From Paenibacillus sp. LS1 (lineage in GTDB: Bacteria; Bacillota; Bacilli; Paenibacillales; Paenibacillaceae): a stretch of 64,000 bases of DNA. The stretch spans positions 186,001 through 250,000 of the forward strand of contig NZ_JAPDOE010000006.1 in assembly GCF_026013365.1 (NCBI RefSeq). Reading direction: 5' to 3'. This document shows positions 26,251-34,357 of this stretch, piece after piece (the stretch's first letter is position 1; each line of letters starts with the position of its first letter). The notes beneath the pieces are model-generated. The model ran no database searches and had not been told where the DNA came from. It saw only the letters and a list, made by a program, of their open reading frames with translations. The translations under genes and the position numbers were made by a program.

Positions 26251-27531
26251 ATGAAAGTATGGAAAAGCGTAGCAAGTGCGGTACTGGTCAGTGTTCTGCT
26301 CGCAGGTTGCGGCTCCAATGCAGGAACGGACAATGGGCAGGAAGAATCGGCATCAGGCAGCACGGTATCACTCAAAGTATTCGTTGCACAACCTCGGCTG
26401 AAAGAACATTACGATAAATATATAGAACAGTTCAAAGCCAAGGAGAAAGCAGAGAAAAACATTGAGGTGAACGTGCAACTGGAAATGCCGCCAGCGGACA
26501 ATGCACCTCAGATTCTGAAGACACGACTCGCCTCCAATGATGCACCGGATGTGTTCGCTCTTCATGCGGTCAACGAGATTCCACCATTCAGCAAAGCTGG
26601 GTATCTGGAAGATCTGTCGGGCCAACCTTTTGTAGATAAGTTGCTGGATTCAGTCAAACCTTCCGTAACGGATTCGGAGGGCAAAGTCGTGGCTGTTCCA
26701 TTGGAAACGTTATCATGGGGCTATCTGTACAATAAAGATATTTTCGAAGAGCAGGGGCTGGAAGTACCAACGACGTTAACGGAAATGAAAGCGGTCGTGG
26801 AGAAACTGAAAGCAGCCAACATCACACCGTTTGAACTGTCCTACAAAGAATCCTGGATTCCGCAATTATTCCTGCCACTCACTGTGGGTGCATTAACGCA
26901 GTCGGAGCACAAAGACTTCGTCGACAAGATGAATCAGGATCAAGGCTCCTTCTCAGATATGAAAGCATTGTTCGATATCTTCGATCTGGTCAATGCCAAT
27001 GGAACGGACAAAGCTTTGGAAGTGGGCGGAGATGATGGTTCAGCAGCCTTCGCTTCAGGAAGCGCCGCAATGTGGATTCAGGGACCATGGTTTGCCGAAA
27101 CGATCCTGAAGTCCAATCCGGACTTGAACTTTGGTGTAGCACCAATGCCGATCAATGACAATCCGGATGATACCAAAATCAATCTGAGTACCTCTACTTC
27201 ACTGGCGGTATCGTCAACAAGCAAGAATAAAGAAGTGGCACTCGATTTTGTGAACTACATTCTCGATGACAAGGATTCAAGCGCATTCTTTGAAGCACTA
27301 AAGTTCAATCCGGTTGCCAAGATCCATGACTTCAAGAGCTTCCCGTGGGTAGATGATGCCCAGAAATATGTGAGTGAAGGTAAAGCCTATCAGGACCCAT
27401 CCATCCCTCAAGCGGTGAAAGACGAATCAGGCAAAGCGTTGCAAGGTTACTACTCTGGGCAATTAAATCAACAGCAGGTTATCGATGCGCTCGACAAGGC
27501 GTGGAAATCGTACAACAAAGTCAACAAGTAA
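26251..27531 (+). CDS. Sugar ABC transporter substrate-binding lipoprotein
   Basis: A 426-residue family 1 binding protein. The signal peptide ends in the lipobox LLAGC (C20). The mature protein shows the usual binding-fold landmarks (TRLASNDAPDVFALHAVNEI, ETLSWGYLYNKDIFEEQGL, GSAAMWIQGPWF). GGGAGG precedes the ATG. Two permeases follow; no ATPase is encoded, so a shared MsmX-type ATPase is expected. Galacto-oligosaccharide is a reasonable guess from the GH42 neighbour. Confidence 0.92.
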   Translation: MKVWKSVASAVLVSVLLAGCGSNAGTDNGQEESASGSTVSLKVFVAQPRLKEHYDKYIEQFKAKEKAEKNIEVNVQLEMPPADNAPQILKTRLASNDAPDVFALHAVNEIPPFSKAGYLEDLSGQPFVDKLLDSVKPSVTDSEGKVVAVPLETLSWGYLYNKDIFEEQGLEVPTTLTEMKAVVEKLKAANITPFELSYKESWIPQLFLPLTVGALTQSEHKDFVDKMNQDQGSFSDMKALFDIFDLVNANGTDKALEVGGDDGSAAFASGSAAMWIQGPWFAETILKSNPDLNFGVAPMPINDNPDDTKINLSTSTSLAVSSTSKNKEVALDFVNYILDDKDSSAFFEALKFNPVAKIHDFKSFPWVDDAQKYVSEGKAYQDPSIPQAVKDESGKALQGYYSGQLNQQQVIDALDKAWKSYNKVNK

Positions 27532-27548
27532 GGAGTTGCGAGGAATGT

Positions 27549-27613
27549 AGTACCCGCTTCTGTTGGCAAAATCTCTACAGTGTTGGGGGTTTTGCCAACC
27601 AATTAGCGGTACT
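27549..27613 (+). terminator. Intercistronic stem-loop after the binding protein
   Basis: AGTACCCGCT pairs with AGCGGTACT, and inside it GTTGGCAAAA pairs perfectly with TTTTGCCAAC. There is no T tract. Such hairpins often stabilise the upstream mRNA so that more binding protein than permease is made (known pattern, inferred here). Confidence 0.65.
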
Positions 27614-27712
27614 TTATTCCGTCGCAGTCTCCAAGCAGATGATACGGCAGGCAGAACGTTCTTCGTTCCCTCGTTTACAATCATCCGCTTCGAGTGAAAA
27701 GGGGGAGAACCA

Positions 27713-28597
27713 ATGGCTACGAATGTGTTCAAGAAGTATCTGTCACTGCTCGCGTTCACTGCGCCTGCCTTTGTCATCTATGCGATTTTCCTGCTGTACC
27801 CTACGTTTAGTGGCATGTTCTATAGCCTCACGGATTGGAACGGACTTAATCGGGATTACAGCTTTATCGGTCTGGGCAACTTCGTGGAATTGTTCAAAGA
27901 AGATCCCGACTTTCTGAACTCCCTGTGGTTCACGATGAAATATGTAATATTTATGCTGATTCTGCAAAATGGAATTGCCTTGCTGCTCGCCGTATTAATT
28001 GAGTCACGGACGCGCAGCAAAGGGCTCTTCCGGACCCTGTTCTTCATGCCTAACATGATCAGTACGATCATCAGTGCTTTCATGTGGACCTTCATCTTCT
28101 CTCAGGTGCTGCCACAGCTTGCGGAGAAACTGGCTATTTCGTTCCTCGACCAGCAATGGCTGGGTGATCCGAAGTTTTCATTTTACTCCATTCTGATCGT
28201 ATCGCTCTGGAACGGTGTAGGGTATATGATGATCATCTATCTGGCTGCTCTCCAGGGTGTGCCGAAAAGTCTCAAGGAAGCGGCTGTTATTGATGGGGCT
28301 AACGCATTCCAGGTGCTGCGCAATGTGGTGTTGCCGATGATTACTCATGCCGTGACTATCTGTTTCTTCCTGACGCTGAACGGAGCATTCAAAGTGTTCG
28401 AAGTGGTGTATGGACTGACTGGTGGTGGACCGGGCCGGGCCACGCAGGTTATTACAATGAACATCTATGAAGAAGCATTCTCCAACAACTTCAGATACGG
28501 CTATGCGAGTGCTAAATCGGTTGTGCTGTTCATCATTGTACTCATCTTTACACTCATTCAGATCACCGTCATGAAGAAGAAAGAGGTGGAAGCATGA
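27713..28597 (+). CDS. Sugar ABC transporter permease (MalF-like)
   Basis: 294 residues with six predicted membrane helices. The EAA loop reads EAAVIDGANAFQVLRNVVLP, where the cytoplasmic ATPase docks. AAAAGGGGGAG precedes the ATG. It overlaps the next permease by four bases (ATGA). Confidence 0.93.
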   Translation: MATNVFKKYLSLLAFTAPAFVIYAIFLLYPTFSGMFYSLTDWNGLNRDYSFIGLGNFVELFKEDPDFLNSLWFTMKYVIFMLILQNGIALLLAVLIESRTRSKGLFRTLFFMPNMISTIISAFMWTFIFSQVLPQLAEKLAISFLDQQWLGDPKFSFYSILIVSLWNGVGYMMIIYLAALQGVPKSLKEAAVIDGANAFQVLRNVVLPMITHAVTICFFLTLNGAFKVFEVVYGLTGGGPGRATQVITMNIYEEAFSNNFRYGYASAKSVVLFIIVLIFTLIQITVMKKKEVEA

Positions 28598-29421
28598 GGA
28601 TGCAACGACTGAACAGTTATCTGATTCGACTGCTGCTGATTCTGGGCTCTCTCGTGGCCATGCTACCGATCTACATGGCGGTGGTGAACTCTTTCAAAAC
28701 ACAAGGTGAGATGTTCCAATCCTTTATCGCGCTGCCAACAACGTTGCACTGGGAGAATTATTCGGACGCGTTTAACAAAATCAATCTGTTGGGCAGTTCG
28801 ATGAACTCGGCGATTGTATCCTTTCTGGGGATCGGGGGAATCGTCTTCTGTGCCTCACTCGCGGGATACAAGCTGTCACGTACCTCTGGCCGTTTGAGCA
28901 ACCTGATCTTCTTCCTGTTTGTTGCATCCATGCTGGTGCCGTTCCACTCGATCATGATTCCGCTGACACGGGTAGCCAAAGGCATGGGTGTACAGGGAAG
29001 CACGTACGGTTTGGCCCTGATCTATATCGGGCTTGGTGTGAACATGGCAATCTTCCTCTATCACGGGTTTGTGAAGTCCATTCCGCGTGAATTGGAGGAG
29101 TCAGCCCAGATTGACGGATGTAATGAGTTCCAGACGTTCTTCCAGATTATCTTCCCGCTCTTGCTTCCGATCACAGTCACCATCGCGATTCTGGACTTCC
29201 TGTGGATCTGGAATGACTTCTTGTTGCCACTGCTCATGCTGACCGATGTGAATCGCTATACGCTGATTCTGTCCACGAACATGCTGTTTGGGGAATACAA
29301 CAAGGAATGGCCGTTGATTCTCTCCTCCTTGGTACTGACTGCGATTCCGGTTATTCTGATCTATGCTTTCTTCCAGAAGTTCATTATGGAAGGTATCGCG
29401 GAGGGTGCTGTAAAGGGGTAA
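28594..29421 (+). CDS. Sugar ABC transporter permease (MalG-like)
   Basis: 275 residues, six membrane helices. The EAA loop reads EESAQIDGCNEFQTFFQIIF. It pairs with the preceding permease, to which it is translationally coupled, and ends the operon before a strong terminator. Confidence 0.93.
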   Translation: MRMQRLNSYLIRLLLILGSLVAMLPIYMAVVNSFKTQGEMFQSFIALPTTLHWENYSDAFNKINLLGSSMNSAIVSFLGIGGIVFCASLAGYKLSRTSGRLSNLIFFLFVASMLVPFHSIMIPLTRVAKGMGVQGSTYGLALIYIGLGVNMAIFLYHGFVKSIPRELEESAQIDGCNEFQTFFQIIFPLLLPITVTIAILDFLWIWNDFLLPLLMLTDVNRYTLILSTNMLFGEYNKEWPLILSSLVLTAIPVILIYAFFQKFIMEGIAEGAVKG

Positions 29422-29501
29422 AACATTCGAAAGAATACCTCAGCTTCGCGGGTAACTACGCGCTTTTGGTATTCGAACACACTTAGGAAACGTACGCTAA
29501 T

Positions 29502-29541
29502 AGCCTTGATCTGAAGGACATGGTCCTTTCAGGTCAAGGCT
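29502..29541. terminator. Strong terminator hairpin
   Basis: AGCCTTGATCTGAAGGAC pairs with GTCCTTTCAGGTCAAGGCT around a 3-nt loop (one bulge), followed by TGTTTG. It separates the ABC operon from the convergent MocR gene. Confidence 0.75.
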
Positions 29542-29576
29542 GTTTGCGTTATGAACTCAGGAACCAACATTCGAAG

Positions 29577-31070
29577 TCAGGAGCCAGAATCCATGAGCCT
29601 GTGGACAGCCTCTGCCAAGCATTGCAGTCCACGCTCCATCTCATCAGGGGATGCATAGGCGTAGGAGAGCCGAATGTGACTCGCGTCCAGCCTGTCATAC
29701 AGATAGCCCGGGTGGATTAGTACATTTTGCTCCAGACAGGTATGGAACAATTGGCGGATGGAGAGAGGCGATATAGTGAATTGCAGCCAGATATAAAACC
29801 CGCCAGCAGGTATCTTCCACTCCGCAATGTCATGAAAGTACTGTCGCAACAGATCCAGCATGAAGTCTCTTCGTTTGCGAAGTTCAGGGCGAAGGCGTTC
29901 CATATGTCCTGCATGATGTCCTTCGGCGAACCACAGGGCAGCGGCTTCTTGGGCGAGTGAACTGGTGCCGTAATCGGTCTGCATCTTGATATCTGCAAGT
30001 CGGCGTATAACCGGTTCTGGCCCAACCAGCCATCCGAGGCGCAGACCGGGACTGACTGCCTTTGACAGAGTACCCATATGCAGCACCCGTCCTTCCTGAT
30101 CACGCGCCTTCAGCGATGGTGGGGGAGGTGTATCCAGCCACAGATCACTGTAGGCAGCATCCTCCAGTATGGAGATGCCCAAAGTTCGAGCGGTGGTCAT
30201 GAGTTCTTCCCGGCGGTGATCACTCATCACAGAGCCGGTAGGATTGTGAAAGCTCGGGATCGTATAGAGAAGCGAGATGTGGTCCTGATCTTTTACATGC
30301 TGCGCCGCGTCTTCCAGACGTGCAATATGCAATCCTTCGTCATCCATCGGGATACCACTCATTTTCAACCCTGCCGACTGAAAGGCGTGAATGGAATAGA
30401 GATACGACGGTTTTTCCAACAGAACTGCTGATCCGCGAGGCAGAAGTCCTACCGAAATCAAGTGTAGCGCCTGAAGAGAGCCGGATACGATCAGTATGGA
30501 ATCTGGAGAGGCCTGAATGCCAGTAGTCTGCAAATGGACGGATAAAGCCTCCCGAAGCTCCAGGCTTCCTTGAGGTTCCAGGTAGTTGAGTGTACGAGAA
30601 CGATGGGACAGGGCATACAGAATGTCGTTAAAAGCATCCTGAGGCATCAGCTCCGGGGCAAGCTCCCCTGTACCAAGACGTATGATGCCAGGCCTGAATT
30701 CAGCCTGATTAATCTGCTGGATCTCGGGCAGATTGGGATAATACCAACCCTCCTCGATGGCTTCGTTCCAGTTGGGCATGGCTCCGTGAGCCATGCCATG
30801 CCAACCAGAGCCGGAGATATATGTTCCCCCGCCGTGTCTGCCCTCAATCAGACCAGCGGCGGTCAGGTTATCCAGGGCAGTGACCAATGTACTGCGGTTC
30901 ACCCCCATGGACTCAGCCCATATTCGCTGTGAGGGGAGACGGTAGCCAGCTGACCATTCGCCCGTTGTGATTTTCTGCCGGACATAGGCTTCAATCTGGC
31001 GATACAAGGGCAAGTTGAGAGACGGGTTAGGCTTCCACCCCATGCTTAGCCGAGAATCAGAACGTTCCAT
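29577..31070 (-). CDS. MocR-type GntR/aminotransferase regulator
   Basis: 497 residues: a GntR winged helix (~12-80, LPSQRIWAESMGVNRSTLVT) joined to an aminotransferase-fold domain with a PLP lysine motif (HMGTLSKAVSPGLRLGW) and DAAYSDLWLD. MocR proteins use PLP or amino-acid adducts as effectors rather than catalysing transamination. The ATG at 31070 lies 14 bases after GGAGG, and a GTG at 31085 overlaps that site, so the start is not certain. It is divergent from a LysE-family exporter, a common pairing that suggests it controls that gene. Confidence 0.9.
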   Translation of the reverse strand: MERSDSRLSMGWKPNPSLNLPLYRQIEAYVRQKITTGEWSAGYRLPSQRIWAESMGVNRSTLVTALDNLTAAGLIEGRHGGGTYISGSGWHGMAHGAMPNWNEAIEEGWYYPNLPEIQQINQAEFRPGIIRLGTGELAPELMPQDAFNDILYALSHRSRTLNYLEPQGSLELREALSVHLQTTGIQASPDSILIVSGSLQALHLISVGLLPRGSAVLLEKPSYLYSIHAFQSAGLKMSGIPMDDEGLHIARLEDAAQHVKDQDHISLLYTIPSFHNPTGSVMSDHRREELMTTARTLGISILEDAAYSDLWLDTPPPPSLKARDQEGRVLHMGTLSKAVSPGLRLGWLVGPEPVIRRLADIKMQTDYGTSSLAQEAAALWFAEGHHAGHMERLRPELRKRRDFMLDLLRQYFHDIAEWKIPAGGFYIWLQFTISPLSIRQLFHTCLEQNVLIHPGYLYDRLDASHIRLSYAYASPDEMERGLQCLAEAVHRLMDSGS

Positions 31071-31205
31071 AACTGGCAGAATCACCTCCGTTTGTCTTTG
31101 TAACCAACACTATATCATTTGGTTGGGTATGATGCCATCCAAGTGGTTGGTTACGTCAGCCCTCATCTGCTCTACTATGGAATACAGAGATAAGGGGGAA
31201 GCATA

Positions 31206-31814
31206 ATGGAGGTTGTTATTCACGCAGTGGTTCTGGCCTTTGGCCTGATCTTGCCACTGGGTGTGCAGAATGTATTTATTTTTAACCAAGGCATGAGACA
31301 AAGGCGTTATATTGATGCCCTACCTGCTGTAATAACGGCAGGGGTCAGTGATACGTTCTTGATTGGGGCAGCGGTCGGAGGGGTGTCGCTCATTTTACTG
31401 CAATGGCCAGTTCTGGCGAATGTGTTGTATGCAGTAGGAAGCCTGTTTCTGCTATATATGGCATGGAGTATCTGGAGGTCGTCCGAATCTGTGGAAGGTT
31501 CCCAGACGGTATTGTCAGCAGGGCGACAGATTGCGTTCGCCGCATCGGTATCTTTACTCAATCCCCATGCTCTGCTGGACACGGTTGCCGTGATTGGCAC
31601 CAGTTCACTTCAGTATGAAGGGGTGGAGCGCATGTATTTTGCCCTGACAGCCGCGGCTGTATCGTGGATATGGTTCATGGGACTTGCAGGTGCGGGCAGG
31701 TTAATTGGCAGAACGGATCGTACTGGACGCATCAGTCTGGTGTTCAATCGGTTGTCTGCTCTGATCATGGTCGGTCTAGCGTGTATGATGCTGTGGAAGC
31801 TCGTTTATTCCTAG
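31206..31814 (+). CDS. LysE/ArgO-family amino acid exporter
   Basis: 202 residues, about six membrane helices. The N-terminal LPLGVQNVFIFNQG is the family signature, and SVSLLNPHALLDTV matches the conserved second motif. AAGGGGGAA precedes the ATG. It probably exports lysine, arginine or a related basic amino acid under the divergent MocR regulator. Confidence 0.9.
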   Translation: MEVVIHAVVLAFGLILPLGVQNVFIFNQGMRQRRYIDALPAVITAGVSDTFLIGAAVGGVSLILLQWPVLANVLYAVGSLFLLYMAWSIWRSSESVEGSQTVLSAGRQIAFAASVSLLNPHALLDTVAVIGTSSLQYEGVERMYFALTAAAVSWIWFMGLAGAGRLIGRTDRTGRISLVFNRLSALIMVGLACMMLWKLVYS

Positions 31815-31853
31815 AAGGACCCTGATGTGGCTCATCTTGTTTGAAATAAATAA

Positions 31854-31885
31854 AACTCCCCGTGACGTTAATCGCGCGGGGAGTT
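31854..31885. terminator. Bidirectional terminator
   Basis: AACTCCCCG pairs with CGGGGAGTT. It lies between the LysE gene and the convergent chemoreceptor-like gene. Confidence 0.75.
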
Positions 31886-32025
31886 CAATGTGAGTGCTGA
31901 ATTTGGTGATCAGCATAGCTTGCTGATCTAATTATTGAGTTGGAACATGTAGTGCTCGATATTGCATCGGTATTGCATCACTTATATATGGTTGGTCATC
32001 TGAGTTAAGGTCAGCGTAATCGAAT

Positions 32026-32862
32026 CTATTCTGCTTTCAGCAGCATGGATTCAATGAACACTTTCAGATCACGGCTTACGCTATTCAACTGATCAATGAC
32101 CTCGCTGAACTCGGTTACCATCACAGCCTGTTGGTTGCTCGACTGTGAGATCGATGTGATCTCCTGCTCCATCTGTTGGATGGAATGCTGAACATCCTTT
32201 AAGGAACGTTCGATATTTACCGTAGCTTCTTTGGTACCTGTAGAAAGTTTACGCACTTCAGATGCAACGACGCTGAACCCTGCGCCTGCTTCGCCGGCTC
32301 GGGCTGCTTCGATGGCCGCATTCAGGCCGAGCAGATTGGTTTGTTCTGAGATTTCGCGAATGAATGCGGCGACCTTGTTCACTTCACCTGAGTTCTGCAC
32401 AGCCATGCGCGTATTGTCCAAGATTTGCGTGGAGGAGGCCGTCAATTGCTCAGATTGAGCAGCTACTGTCTGTACCATATCGGTCAGTCTGCCGCTGATT
32501 CCGCCGATCAGCTCGGTGAAGTGCTCCAGTTTTTCCTCATTCTGAAGGGAGAAGCCGATGGCAAGTGCGCCCGCGATATTTCCTTGCTCATCCCGAAGCG
32601 GAGTAGCTGCCGAGACAATGGAGGTGCCATAAAATTTAGCATCAATGCGATTGGCTGAAGTCTCCCCATGTATCAGGGCTCGGCGGAGTGTAGGGTCATC
32701 CGGCGAGATGATATCTCCTGCTTTGATGCCCAGATCGAGCTCGTTGCTCGGAACATAATACCAGAACTTCTCGGTATCGGTTACTGCAATCATGATATCG
32801 TGTTCTTTCAGCATAATTTTAAAATACGGGCTTGCTGCAACGAGTGCTTCAACAATGTTCAA
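32026..32862 (-). CDS. Soluble methyl-accepting chemotaxis protein
   Basis: 278 residues without membrane segments. The N-terminal ~125 residues form a small sensor (TATPLRDEQGNIAGALAIGF-like end, here AATPLRDEQG..). The C-terminal coiled coil has the receptor hairpin tip EISEQTNLLGLNAAIEAARA. The size is like YfmS-type short cytoplasmic receptors, which pair with CheW/CheA. The ATG at 32871 touches the AGGAG, so the TTG at 32862, nine bases after GGAG, is the better start. Confidence 0.85.
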   Translation of the reverse strand: MNIVEALVAASPYFKIMLKEHDIMIAVTDTEKFWYYVPSNELDLGIKAGDIISPDDPTLRRALIHGETSANRIDAKFYGTSIVSAATPLRDEQGNIAGALAIGFSLQNEEKLEHFTELIGGISGRLTDMVQTVAAQSEQLTASSTQILDNTRMAVQNSGEVNKVAAFIREISEQTNLLGLNAAIEAARAGEAGAGFSVVASEVRKLSTGTKEATVNIERSLKDVQHSIQQMEQEITSISQSSNQQAVMVTEFSEVIDQLNSVSRDLKVFIESMLLKAE

Positions 32863-33030
32863 TATGGTCATCTCCTATGTGTGCATATCATCTAGATGTA
32901 TTGTATATACATCGTCAGAATTATGAGAATCTTGAAGACCCAACAAGGGCATAACGTATATTACTTTCATTTTTAACAAATGAAACAGCAGAATTGATAA
33001 TTTTCAGAAAAAAATGAAAAAATAACGAAA

Positions 33031-33063
33031 AAGCAGACGAGAACGTGATGTTCTTGTCTGCTT
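33031..33063 (-). terminator. Terminator of moaA
   Basis: AAGCAGACGAGAAC pairs with GTTCTTGTCTGCTT (G-T pair allowed). On the minus strand it is followed by a T-rich run, downstream of moaA. Confidence 0.8.
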
Positions 33064-33236
33064 CGGGTATTCACCTATTCCTTGTGACACGCTCCACTTC
33101 ACGTTATGAATGCTGATTGACGTAAGGTTCATCGCGCCAGTATTACCTCATCCGTTGTGTGCAGGGATTATCCTGACAGTAGAGATATATATCCGTACCC
33201 AGAAATACACTGTTGAGTTAATATTGCGTACGGTTG

Positions 33237-34238
33237 CTATCCGCCAATCTGGGACATGCGCCGTACCGTCGGCGTGTGGGATTGCATTTTTTGTTCCAAA
33301 GCCAGAGCCATCTCATGATTCTTCGGTTTCGTACCCAGCGCTTTGAGAAAGAGCGCCGCCATGGCATTTGGGTCATCCACGAAGCGGCGAACATTATACT
33401 CATCCGACCAGTACAGGCAGGCTTTGATATGTCCGTCAGCGGTCAGCCGAAGTCGATTGCAATTGTCACAGAAGTGATCGCTCACGGGATGAATCAATCC
33501 GAAAGTGCCTTCGGAGCCTACAATTTTCATATTACGTGAGGGGCCATTCCCCGCAGGGCCTGTTGTATTCTCAACCGCCCAACCCGCTTCAGCACATACA
33601 TCTGTGACGGCTTCCAGTGGCAAATAGGATTTGCGCCACGAATCCGATGCCTGTCCAATCGGCATATATTCAATGAAACGCACATGAAGAGGCTGATCGA
33701 TGGTCATTGCAATAAAGTCCTTGATCTCATCATCGTTGATACCCTTCATCAGTACGACATTCAGCTTGATCGGAGCAAGGCCAGCGGCAGTTGCAGCTTC
33801 AATGCCTTTCAATACCTTGTTCACATCTCCGCCGCGAGTAATCATGGAGAAGCGATCAGCCCGCAGTGAATCCAGACTGATGTTAATTCGGTTCAATCCC
33901 GCGTCTTTCAATGCCTGAGCTTGCTTATCTAGTAGAAGAGCGTTGGTTGTGAGTGCAATATCGTCAATCCCGTCGATCGCCGAGATCATGCCGACGAGCT
34001 TGTGCAGATCCTTGCGCACCAGCGGTTCGCCCCCAGTGAGCCGAACTTTACGCATACCCATCGGAGCAAGCACCTTCAGCACCTGTGCGATCTCTTCGTA
34101 GCTCATAATCTCATCATGTGGAGCAAACTCCATACCCTCCGCAGGCATGCAATACACACAGCGTAAATTACAGCGGTCCGTAACAGAAATACGGATGTAG
34201 TCATGTATCCGGCCAAATGAATCCTGAAGCAATTCCAT
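33237..34238 (-). CDS. moaA: GTP 3',8-cyclase MoaA
   Basis: A 333-residue radical-SAM enzyme for the first step of molybdopterin synthesis. The N-terminal SAM cluster is C23-x3-C27-x2-C30 (RCNLRCVYC); the C-terminal second 4Fe-4S site is in CDNCNRLRLTADGHIKACLY. It ends in a Gly-Gly tail (QIGG), typical of MoaA and required for activity. The ATG at 34238 has AAAGGG eight bases upstream and is preferred to the GTG at 34247. MoaC and MoeA are not in view. Confidence 0.95.
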   Translation of the reverse strand: MELLQDSFGRIHDYIRISVTDRCNLRCVYCMPAEGMEFAPHDEIMSYEEIAQVLKVLAPMGMRKVRLTGGEPLVRKDLHKLVGMISAIDGIDDIALTTNALLLDKQAQALKDAGLNRINISLDSLRADRFSMITRGGDVNKVLKGIEAATAAGLAPIKLNVVLMKGINDDEIKDFIAMTIDQPLHVRFIEYMPIGQASDSWRKSYLPLEAVTDVCAEAGWAVENTTGPAGNGPSRNMKIVGSEGTFGLIHPVSDHFCDNCNRLRLTADGHIKACLYWSDEYNVRRFVDDPNAMAALFLKALGTKPKNHEMALALEQKMQSHTPTVRRMSQIGG

Positions 34239-34357
34239 GCAGACCACCCTTTCATCGGTTCAGATTGGAAATCTTCTATTATAAATGATACGACAATTTC
34301 AAAAGGAACAGTTGCATCAAATTTTAGCTATTTCTCCAATCCGCGTCAACGATGACG

